Assembly: GCF_015627125.1 (NCBI RefSeq)
Contig: NZ_VTDO01000001.1
Location: 680,469-744,468 of the forward strand
Reading direction: 5' to 3'
Origin: Acinetobacter rathckeae
GTDB lineage: Bacteria; Pseudomonadota; Gammaproteobacteria; Pseudomonadales; Moraxellaceae
DNA: 64,000 nt
The notes beneath the pieces were generated by a model. That model ran no database searches, was not told the origin of the DNA, and saw only the letters and a list, made by a program, of their open reading frames with translations. Both the position numbers and the translations under genes were made by a program. Of this stretch, positions 49,133-56,709 are shown piece by piece (the stretch's first letter is position 1; every line of letters begins with the position of its first letter).

Positions 49133-50743
49133 CTAGCTTGCTTGCTTCATTGCAAAGTCACGACCAAAAAGCAGTTTATGACGAATCTGTCTAATGACTG
49201 TTTGGTCTGAGATCAGTTCTGCATACCAAGCACCATCTTCGGTATCACCAAATAACACAGCACCTATCACACGGTCATTTTGAATAATAATCCGCTTGTA
49301 GACTTGTCTTTTTTCATCATTCAAAATGATATCTTCAAAGTCACCAGATGGATCAATACTTCCCGCAGAAAAAACATCACAGCCACTGACTTTCAGTTGC
49401 GTTGGTACCGTAGGTGCTTTAAACGTGATTCCACCACGCTCTGCCAATTGGTTTGCACAAATAAACGCTTGCCCCCACAAAGGCTCAACCAGACCGAATG
49501 TTTGCTGACGATGTTCAATACACTCACCAACAGCATAGATACTCGGGTCAAAGGTCTGCATGGTATCGTTCACAACAACACCCCGATGACAATGCAAGCC
49601 TGCTTCTTTCGCGAGTGTAATATTTGGCCGAATACCAACTGCAAAAACCACCAAATCGGTTGGAATCACTTGGCCAGATGCCAAATGTACTGCAGTAACC
49701 TGTCCATCCTCACCCTCTAAACGTTGTGTGGATGCACCTGTAATGACTTTAATCCCTTTTGCTTCAATACTTTTTTGTAATAATCCACTGGCATGAGCAT
49801 CTAACTGACGATTCATAATACGGTCTGTTAAATGCAATACCGTGACATTCATACCTTGCTGCTTTAGACCATAGGCCGCCTCTAAGCCTAAAAGTCCAGC
49901 ACCAACTACAACTGCATTTTTATGTTTTTTGGCATACTGCAACATTTGATTCACATCATCAATATCACGAAAACTCATGACTCCATTTAGTGCTGTGCCT
50001 TCTATATTGGGAATAAATGGGGTTGAACCTGTCGCTAAAATCATACGATCATAATCAACCGTTAACCCTTTTTGGGTATGTAATTGCTTTTTTGCACGAT
50101 CAATTTTCATCACAGCATCACCCGTAATTAATCGAATACCATGTTCACTGTACCAATGAGGTTGGTGCAACATAATGTCATCAAGCGTTTTATCACCAGA
50201 TAATACAGGGGACAGCATAATCCGATTATAGTTGCCTCTCGGTTCTGCACCAATTACGGTAATCTCATAGCGATCGGGTGCCATATCTAACAAGTCTTCA
50301 AGACAACGCATACCTGCTAGACCGTTACCCACCAATACGAGCTTCAATTTGTGCTGTGCTGACACAAATTGTGTTGCATAGGCTTTTTGTGGAACCGTAT
50401 TAAGCAGTACTCGGCCTTTTTCAATTTTCGTGGCAAATGACTTTAAGCGTTGTTGACCATCTTCCAAGCAACGCCCCGTCACTAAACTAAAATGTTGTTT
50501 ATAAATTGGGGAGGCCACAACACGCTCCCCCTGAATATCACCAATAATGCCTCGTGACATCACAAATGATTGACTAAATGGATCTTTATTACTTAGGGCA
50601 TATACTCTTTGCTCATGGCTTACACGAAATAGTGCAACTTGCTCTTGGCCTACCAGTACGCCTACACCTGTATTGGGTGTAATGTCATCTAAGGCACAAA
50701 CATCTATCCAGTTTGTAATTACACTTGTATTTAGCTCATTCAT
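49133..50743 (-). CDS. nirD: NirD-type small subunit fused to a FAD/NAD(P) reductase domain
   Basis: Residues 1-115 resemble the Rieske-like nitrite reductase small subunit NirD (VGVLVGQEQVALFRVSHEQ, FVMSRGIIGDIQGERVVASP, LVTGRCLEDG) and lack the Cys/His Rieske ligands, as NirD does. Residues 130-536 form a pyridine-nucleotide disulfide-type flavoprotein (VLVGNGLAGMRCLEDLL, ILATGSTPFIPNIEGT, AVVVGAGLLGLEAAYGLKQQ, YAVGECIEHR), like the N-terminal part of NirB and NasB. It is probably the electron donor for NasA and/or partner of NirB; which one is inference. It lies between nirB and nasA. Confidence 0.88.
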   Translation of the reverse strand: MNELNTSVITNWIDVCALDDITPNTGVGVLVGQEQVALFRVSHEQRVYALSNKDPFSQSFVMSRGIIGDIQGERVVASPIYKQHFSLVTGRCLEDGQQRLKSFATKIEKGRVLLNTVPQKAYATQFVSAQHKLKLVLVGNGLAGMRCLEDLLDMAPDRYEITVIGAEPRGNYNRIMLSPVLSGDKTLDDIMLHQPHWYSEHGIRLITGDAVMKIDRAKKQLHTQKGLTVDYDRMILATGSTPFIPNIEGTALNGVMSFRDIDDVNQMLQYAKKHKNAVVVGAGLLGLEAAYGLKQQGMNVTVLHLTDRIMNRQLDAHASGLLQKSIEAKGIKVITGASTQRLEGEDGQVTAVHLASGQVIPTDLVVFAVGIRPNITLAKEAGLHCHRGVVVNDTMQTFDPSIYAVGECIEHRQQTFGLVEPLWGQAFICANQLAERGGITFKAPTVPTQLKVSGCDVFSAGSIDPSGDFEDIILNDEKRQVYKRIIIQNDRVIGAVLFGDTEDGAWYAELISDQTVIRQIRHKLLFGRDFAMKQAS

Positions 50744-50754
50744 TTTTAGCCCCC

Positions 50755-53295
50755 TTACGCCTCTACCACAGGAATACGACTTTCATCACGTTCATTTTGC
50801 GTTTTAGGTCGAATCTGCCCACGCACAGGGGTAAATTGAATGTTTGGATCGCTTTGCTCTGGTGCATTAATAAAGGTTTTAAAACGTTGGCGTATTTCTG
50901 GGGTTTCTACTGCCGTACGCCACTCATCTTGATATGTCCCCACAACATGTTGCATACGATGCTCAAGCTCCGCTGCCAATCCAAGAGAGTCATCAACAAT
51001 CACTGATTTTAAATAAGCTAAACCACCTTCTAAATTATCACGCCAGACACTTGTACGCTGTAAGCGATCTGCGGTCTGAATATAAAACATGAAGAAGCGG
51101 TCAATATAGCGAATCAAAGTGTGTGTATCTAAGTCAGACACCAACAACTCAGCATGGCGTGGTTTCATTCCACCATTCCCACATACATATAGGTTCCAGC
51201 CTTTTTCAGTTGCAATCACCCCAACATCTTTACCTTGTGCCTCAGCACATTCACGTGTGCAACCTGAAACAGCCATTTTCAGCTTATGTGGTGAACGCAA
51301 CCCTTTATATCTGTTTTCTAAAAAAATGGCTAAAGCAACAGAATCATCTACGCCGTAGCGGCACCATGTGCTACCTACACACGACTTGACTGTGCGCAAT
51401 GATTTCCCATAAGCATGACCGGACTCAAACCCTGCATGAATTAGTTTTTCCCAAATTTCAGGCAATTGATGTACTTGTGCACCAAATAAATCTATACGCT
51501 GACCGCCTGTAATTTTAGTATACAGCTGATACTCTTTGGCAATTTGACCAATGGTAATTAAACCATCTGGGGTAATTTCTCCACCTGCAATACGCGGTAC
51601 AATTGAATAAGATCCATCTTTTTGAATATTGCCCAGATAATAATCATTGCTATCTTGCAAGCCTGCATGCGATGGTTTGAGTACAAAGTCATTCCAACAT
51701 GATGCCAATATATTGGCCACCGTTGGCTTACAAATATCACAACCTAAACCATGTCCGTGTGTTGTGATCAAATCGTCAAATGTTTTTATCTCATTTACAC
51801 GAATTAAATGGTATAGCTCTTGTCTTGAGTAAGCAAAATGTTCACAAATATTGTTGTTTACCGTTACACCTTGTCGTTGTAGTTCTACTTTTAATACTTG
51901 AGTCACCAATGTGGTACAACCACCACACGCCGTAGCCGCTTTCGTACATTTTTTAAGTGCACCTAGTGAGGTAGAGCCTTCGCCTATTGCAGTACAAAGG
52001 TCTGCTTTAGAGACATTATTACATGAACAAATCACTGCAGTATCTGGCAACAAATCAATACCACTTGCACCAGATTTACTTTGATCAGGCTGAGAACCTG
52101 GCATAATTAAATGCTCAGGGTTTTCAGGCAGTGGTGTCTCATTTAGCATCATTTGTAAAAGATCTTTGTACTCTTTAGCACATCCAACCAATACCGCACC
52201 AAGCAGTTTATTTTTTTGCTGATTGACCACAATTTTTTTATAAATTTTGGCATCTTCATCTGCATAAAAATAACTTAAGCTATTAGGCGTAATTGCATGA
52301 GCATCGCCAATCGATGCAACATCAACCCCCATCAACTTCAGCTTGGTACTCATGTCTGCACCAGCAAAGCCCTGTGCTTGCTCATTTAAAATATGCTTGG
52401 CTATTAAACGAGCCATGTCATAGCCTGGTGCGACCAAACCATAAATTTTATTTTGCCACAGTGCACACTCACCAATGGCATAAATATTCGGATCAGAGGT
52501 TTGGCAATAGTCATTTATAACTATACCGCCTCGCTCTCCAATGGCTAAACCACTTTGACGTGCCAACTCATCACGTGGACGAATACCAGCTGAAAATAAA
52601 ATAATATCTGCATTTAAACTTGAGCCATCTGCAAATTTCAGTACATGTACTGACTCTGTACCATCTTCAATGACAGATGTGGCTTTTTGCGTATGGACTT
52701 GAACACCTAAATCTTCAATTTTGGATCGAAGTACTTTCCCTCCTAAATCATCCACCTGTACAGCCATTAAACGTGGTGCAAATTCAACCACATGCGTGTT
52801 TAACTTTAAATCCATTAAAGCCTTCGCAGCCTCAAGCCCAAGCAGCCCACCGCCAATAACTACACCTGTTTGTGCATTACAGCTTGCTGCTCTAATAGCA
52901 TCAAGGTCATCTATAGTTCGATAAACAAAGCAGTTCGCTCTTTCATGCCCCTGAATCGGAGGTACAAATGGGTACGAGCCTGTTGCCAAAACCAATGTAT
53001 CATAATTGATAACATCATCATGATTTGTGGTTACCGTTTTACTCAAACAGTCAATTGCCATGGCTTTGGTGTCTAAACGTAAATCTATACCATAAGCATC
53101 TGCAAAATCAGCACGTACCAAAGAGAGGTCTTTAAGGGTTTTTCCTGCAAAGTATTCACTTAAATGCACTCGGTTATAGGCTAAGTAAGGCTCTTCTGCA
53201 AGAATTGTTAACTCCAGTGTATCATCTGCTTTTTCAAGTAATGTTTCGACAAACTTGTGTCCAACCATACCGTAACCAATCATTAGTATTTTCAT
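50755..53295 (-). CDS. nirB: Assimilatory NAD(P)H nitrite reductase large subunit
   Basis: NirB reduces nitrite to ammonium with siroheme, [4Fe-4S] and FAD. The 846-residue protein has FAD motif ILMIGYGMVGHKFVETLLEK, TGVVIGGGLLGLEAAKALMD, a BFD [2Fe-2S] region (CSCNNVSKADLCTAIGEG, CGGCTTLV), and the siroheme ligands CVGSTWCRYG and SGCTRECAEAQGKDVGVIA. Length and domain order are normal for the assimilatory enzyme. It lies 35 bases after narK and 11 before the NirD fusion. Confidence 0.96.
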   Translation of the reverse strand: MKILMIGYGMVGHKFVETLLEKADDTLELTILAEEPYLAYNRVHLSEYFAGKTLKDLSLVRADFADAYGIDLRLDTKAMAIDCLSKTVTTNHDDVINYDTLVLATGSYPFVPPIQGHERANCFVYRTIDDLDAIRAASCNAQTGVVIGGGLLGLEAAKALMDLKLNTHVVEFAPRLMAVQVDDLGGKVLRSKIEDLGVQVHTQKATSVIEDGTESVHVLKFADGSSLNADIILFSAGIRPRDELARQSGLAIGERGGIVINDYCQTSDPNIYAIGECALWQNKIYGLVAPGYDMARLIAKHILNEQAQGFAGADMSTKLKLMGVDVASIGDAHAITPNSLSYFYADEDAKIYKKIVVNQQKNKLLGAVLVGCAKEYKDLLQMMLNETPLPENPEHLIMPGSQPDQSKSGASGIDLLPDTAVICSCNNVSKADLCTAIGEGSTSLGALKKCTKAATACGGCTTLVTQVLKVELQRQGVTVNNNICEHFAYSRQELYHLIRVNEIKTFDDLITTHGHGLGCDICKPTVANILASCWNDFVLKPSHAGLQDSNDYYLGNIQKDGSYSIVPRIAGGEITPDGLITIGQIAKEYQLYTKITGGQRIDLFGAQVHQLPEIWEKLIHAGFESGHAYGKSLRTVKSCVGSTWCRYGVDDSVALAIFLENRYKGLRSPHKLKMAVSGCTRECAEAQGKDVGVIATEKGWNLYVCGNGGMKPRHAELLVSDLDTHTLIRYIDRFFMFYIQTADRLQRTSVWRDNLEGGLAYLKSVIVDDSLGLAAELEHRMQHVVGTYQDEWRTAVETPEIRQRFKTFINAPEQSDPNIQFTPVRGQIRPKTQNERDESRIPVVEA

Positions 53296-53330
53296 TTTGA
53301 TTCTCCTACAAATTAACTTGTCTTTTGTAG

Positions 53331-54671
53331 TTACGCTACGGTATCTCGATCTAATACAGCTTGGTCAAATAAACGTTGCTCTTTTTCTTTATGCTCTACT
53401 GAAAAACGTATAGTTAACACACTGACTGCAGCCACAGTCACTAAACAGCCTAATGCCATTAAACACGTTTGAATATCTAACATACCTTTAAGTAAAAAGC
53501 CTGCAGCAACAGCCCCCACATTACCACCAGCCCCAATAATTCCAGCAACACCACCGAGTGCATCACGATCAATAAAAGGCACAAGTGCATACGTTGCACC
53601 ACATGCCATGTGGGTAAATAGTGCAAAAATTGTCATGCTTAAAATAGCCAGTACAGGTGTTTGCATTTGAGAAAATAGAACTAGAAATAAACCTTCTAGA
53701 AGAATCATTAAAAATAAGACTTTAGTTCGGCCATCTAAGCCTTTTTCTACTGCAATACGGTCAGAAACAATTCCCCCTAAAGCACGAGCAAACAGTGCCA
53801 ACAGTCCAAAAATTCCTGCCGTAAGCCCAGCCTCTTTTAGACCAAATTTAAAATTATCTACGTAATACATCGCAACGACATTATGAATAAAAATTTCTAT
53901 ACCAAAACAAGCCGCATACGCAATAAATAGCACCCAAACACGATAATTTTTGGCTGCATGCATTAAAATTGCGACACTACCTTTTTTATCACTTCCAACA
54001 TGTACGCCTTGGGCACGCAGTGCTTTAAAATCACCTTGTGGGCAATCTTGAGTGTATTTCCAATACATCACACCCACAATTAACATCATGGCACCAGGCA
54101 CGATCAATGCAAAACGCCAACCTACTGCTTGCTCAACGCCGAACATAACAATTGCGGCTAACACCAATGGCATCAACGCTTGCGTTGCTCCCCCACCAGC
54201 ATTTCCCCAACCTGCAGAAGCAGCATTTGCCGTTCCCACAACATTTGGTGCAAACATAATACTGGTATGATATTGGGTAATGACAAAACTCGCACCAATT
54301 GCACCAATTAAAAGTCTAAAAAATAAAAATGTTTCATAACTATTAGATGCAGCTACACCAAATACAGGAATACTGCCAATTAAAAGTAAAGCTGTATAGG
54401 TTTTACGAGGCCCATACTTATCACACAATGGCCCTACAATCAGACGTACTAAAATCGTGATTGCAACGGCTGCAATATTAATATTGGCAATTTGGTTTTT
54501 AGTCAGGTGAAACTCACCTGCAATGACAGGCATTAAAGGTGCACAAGCAAACCATGCAAAGAAACAAACAAAGAAAGCAAGCCAACTCATGTGAAAGGCT
54601 CGCATTGCTGCGGTTTTAAAACTAAATAAATTAATCTTGGTGGCTTTTTTGGCGTTCAAATTTATAGACAT
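53331..54671 (-). CDS. narK: Nitrate/nitrite MFS transporter, NarK/NasA type
   Basis: The 446-residue protein has twelve membrane segments, the MFS loop VGPLCDKYGPRKTYTA and both nitrate signatures (AASAGWGNAGGGATQAL near residue 150; IIGAGGNVGAVAAGFLLKG near 385). It imports nitrate for the downstream reductase genes and is the first gene of the thirteen-gene run. GAAGAG lies about eight bases before the ATG. The gene is preceded by a predicted sigma-54 promoter and a two-hairpin ANTAR-type leader. Confidence 0.95.
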   Translation of the reverse strand: MSINLNAKKATKINLFSFKTAAMRAFHMSWLAFFVCFFAWFACAPLMPVIAGEFHLTKNQIANINIAAVAITILVRLIVGPLCDKYGPRKTYTALLLIGSIPVFGVAASNSYETFLFFRLLIGAIGASFVITQYHTSIMFAPNVVGTANAASAGWGNAGGGATQALMPLVLAAIVMFGVEQAVGWRFALIVPGAMMLIVGVMYWKYTQDCPQGDFKALRAQGVHVGSDKKGSVAILMHAAKNYRVWVLFIAYAACFGIEIFIHNVVAMYYVDNFKFGLKEAGLTAGIFGLLALFARALGGIVSDRIAVEKGLDGRTKVLFLMILLEGLFLVLFSQMQTPVLAILSMTIFALFTHMACGATYALVPFIDRDALGGVAGIIGAGGNVGAVAAGFLLKGMLDIQTCLMALGCLVTVAAVSVLTIRFSVEHKEKEQRLFDQAVLDRDTVA

Positions 54672-54735
54672 GGCATTACTCTTCTGAGCTTAACGTATTC
54701 ATCACTTTGCTTTGGGCTTATGCCACAAAACAAAA

Positions 54736-54793
54736 ACGGATTAGAACGGGCGCCATTGACCGTCATATAAATTTTAGGAGTCTTCTTTGACTC
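54736..54793 (-). promoter_or_regulatory. Predicted ANTAR (NasT) antiterminator leader before narK
   Basis: On the minus strand hairpin 1 (54793-54778) is GAGTC-AAAGAA-GACTC, five perfect pairs with a six-base loop. Hairpin 2 (54763-54746) is ACGGTC-AATGGC-GCCCGT, five pairs and one mismatch with a six-base loop. Both loops have A at position 1 and G at position 4, the ANTAR recognition rule. Downstream CCGTTTTTG (54739-54731) can pair through GACGG/CCGTT with the same bases as hairpin 2, giving a mutually exclusive weak terminator. The divergent gene nasT encodes the matching ANTAR protein. Inferred, not tested. Confidence 0.75.
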
Positions 54794-54804
54794 ATTATAT
54801 TTAA

Positions 54805-54821
54805 TGCATATAATGTGCCAA
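54805..54821 (-). promoter_or_regulatory. Predicted sigma-54 promoter for the narK operon
   Basis: On the minus strand TTGGCAC-ATTAT-ATGCA has GG and GC separated by exactly ten bases, matching the -24/-12 consensus (TTGGCACG-N4-TTGCA) except for A in place of the first T of TTGC. The predicted transcript start, near 54794, falls at the first base of leader hairpin 1. A clear NtrC-binding dyad was not identified. Confidence 0.75.
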
Positions 54822-55016
54822 CCATTAAAAACTTTATCTAAACTGAATTATTTAAGTATAAATAAATATTTAGAAAAGCTTTTTGCACAAAAAATACCAG
54901 ATAGAATTGTACTGTTGCGTTAAAGCAGTGCAGTTATATTTCATATATTGCTGTAGCTACTGGTATAAAAATTGCTTTTCCTTTTGTGAAATACTCTCAT
55001 ACTTTCATTTAAGTTT

Positions 55017-55604
55017 ATGTCTACTTTAAAAATTGCACTCATTGATGATGATCTAGATCGTGCCCAACTCATAAAATGCTCTTTGATTGAGCATGATTTA
55101 GAGGTTGTTGCATGTTTGAGCATCGAACATTTAAGCACAATACAGCTAGAACAATTACATGCAGATGTTATTTTGCTCGACATGGCTAACCCTCATCGAG
55201 ATATTATTGAAAACTGCGTGAGTCAATTTGATCTACCCACTGTTTTATTCACTAAAAACACCAATAAAGATGTCATTAAAAATGCGATTGATGCGGGTGT
55301 AACTGCATATATTGTTGATGGTATCGACCCTATAAAACTACAAAGTATTCTTGAGATTTCAATAGAACAATATAAAAAACACAAAAGACTTCTAAATGAT
55401 CTGCAAGATACTAAAAACAAACTCGCAGACCGAAAAGACATTGAAAAAGCAAAAGTACTTTTAATGCAAATTCACAAAGTTTCTGAAGAACAAGCTTTCC
55501 AGCTATTACGTAAAAATGCCATGAGCCTAAGAATTACGATCGGAGATATGGCACGTAGGTTAATTGATGCTCAAAAACTATTACAGTTTGAATTAAAGGA
55601 ATAA
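55017..55604 (+). CDS. nasT: Nitrate-responsive ANTAR antiterminator NasT
   Basis: The 195-residue protein has a receiver-like N-terminal domain (LKIALIDDDLDRAQLIKCSL; DVILLDMANPHRDI, phosphoacceptor-type Asp) and a C-terminal ANTAR domain (KDIEKAKVLLMQIHKVSEEQ, AFQLLRKNAMSLRITIGDMA). NasT binds paired hairpins in nas leader RNA and prevents termination; it is held inactive by NasS without nitrate. The gene is divergent from narK and lies two bases before nasS, so both are probably co-transcribed. Confidence 0.93.
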   Translation: MSTLKIALIDDDLDRAQLIKCSLIEHDLEVVACLSIEHLSTIQLEQLHADVILLDMANPHRDIIENCVSQFDLPTVLFTKNTNKDVIKNAIDAGVTAYIVDGIDPIKLQSILEISIEQYKKHKRLLNDLQDTKNKLADRKDIEKAKVLLMQIHKVSEEQAFQLLRKNAMSLRITIGDMARRLIDAQKLLQFELKE

Positions 55605-55606
55605 TA

Positions 55607-56614
55607 ATGCACACTTTAGAAAAAAAATCCATACAACTGGGCTATATTCCACTACTTGACTGTATTGCCATCCTTTGGGCGAAGCAACGTGGTTACTTTG
55701 ATGAATTAGGCCTAGATGTCACATTAGTAAAAGAAGCGTCTTGGGCAAGCTTAAGAGACCGATTAGCGTTTGGTGTGCTCGATGCCGCACATTGTTTATC
55801 TGCTATGTTGCCCGCAGCTGCTGTAGGTGCAGACCAAATTGGTATTCCACTACAAACACCTTTAGTTTTAAGCATTAATCGTGCATTTATTAGTCTCAAT
55901 CAACAGATATGTTTTGAACACAATATCTCATCATCTGATGCGATATCGGAAAGTGCGAACAAAGTTGTAAATATTATAAAAAAAAATCAGAGTATTCATT
56001 TAGCACATGTTTTTAAACATTCAATTCATCACTACTGTTTGAAAGAATGGCTGTCTTTAGCAGATATCGACGTCGCAAAAAACCTACAACTCATGACCTG
56101 CCCTCCACCATACATGATTCAAGCGATTCAAAAACAAACCATTGATGGTTTTTGTGTCGGGGAACCATGGAATATTCAATCGCAAGTACAAGGTTACTCA
56201 CAAATTATTGCCGAGAGTAAACAAATTATTCCCCAAGTTGCAGACAAAGTATTAGCCACGACACAAAGTTGGGCTCAAAACTACCCTAATACATTAAGAG
56301 CAATCACTCAAGCGATTGTAAAAGCACAGCACGAGCTAAAAAACTTATGCTCCATGACTGAAGTTTGGGATATGTTAGAGAAATACCATATTATTCAGTT
56401 TAATTGTTCAGATAAAGTTCATGTTCCAGAGTATTATAAGCTTATAGATATTATTAAAAACTTTTCAGAACCTCAAAAACCTCAAGCTTATGATTTTGAA
56501 TGGATCATTCAGCAAATGATTAAATGGGAAGGACTAAACTTAACACACGAGCTATCTCAACATATTGCTCAATCATGCATCGCTGAGTCAGATATAATAT
56601 GGCATAAAGATTAG
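55607..56614 (+). CDS. nasS: Nitrate sensor protein NasS (NrtA-like, cytosolic)
   Basis: The 335-residue protein resembles the nitrate-binding component NrtA/CmpA (IQLGYIPLLDCIAILWAKQR, DELGLDVTLVKEASWASLRD, DAAHCLSAMLPAAAVG, GFCVGEPWNIQSQ). It has no signal peptide, so it should act in the cytosol, as expected for the NasS sensor that sequesters NasT until nitrate binds. No ABC permease genes are adjacent, which also argues against a transport role. A transporter-type solute-binding protein is the main alternative. Confidence 0.9.
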   Translation: MHTLEKKSIQLGYIPLLDCIAILWAKQRGYFDELGLDVTLVKEASWASLRDRLAFGVLDAAHCLSAMLPAAAVGADQIGIPLQTPLVLSINRAFISLNQQICFEHNISSSDAISESANKVVNIIKKNQSIHLAHVFKHSIHHYCLKEWLSLADIDVAKNLQLMTCPPPYMIQAIQKQTIDGFCVGEPWNIQSQVQGYSQIIAESKQIIPQVADKVLATTQSWAQNYPNTLRAITQAIVKAQHELKNLCSMTEVWDMLEKYHIIQFNCSDKVHVPEYYKLIDIIKNFSEPQKPQAYDFEWIIQQMIKWEGLNLTHELSQHIAQSCIAESDIIWHKD

Positions 56615-56666
56615 CTTACACCTAACTCTTTTGATGGGTTCAATTCGCTTGGTATCTCACCGACTA

Positions 56667-56696
56667 AAAAACCCTTACAGCATTAAGCTGTAAGGG
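56667..56696 (-). terminator. Terminator after acnB
   Basis: On the minus strand CCCTTACAGC and GCTGTAAGGG pair around a 5-base loop and are followed by six T. It lies just after the acnB stop and before the convergent end of nasS. Confidence 0.88.
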
Positions 56697-56709
56697 GTAT
56701 AACACATGT

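Noticed and set aside
54840..54960. Search for an NtrC-binding dyad upstream of the sigma-54 promoter
   Set aside because: Half-site-like pieces such as TTGCACAA are present, but no convincing GCAC-N-GTGC dyad with proper spacing was found.
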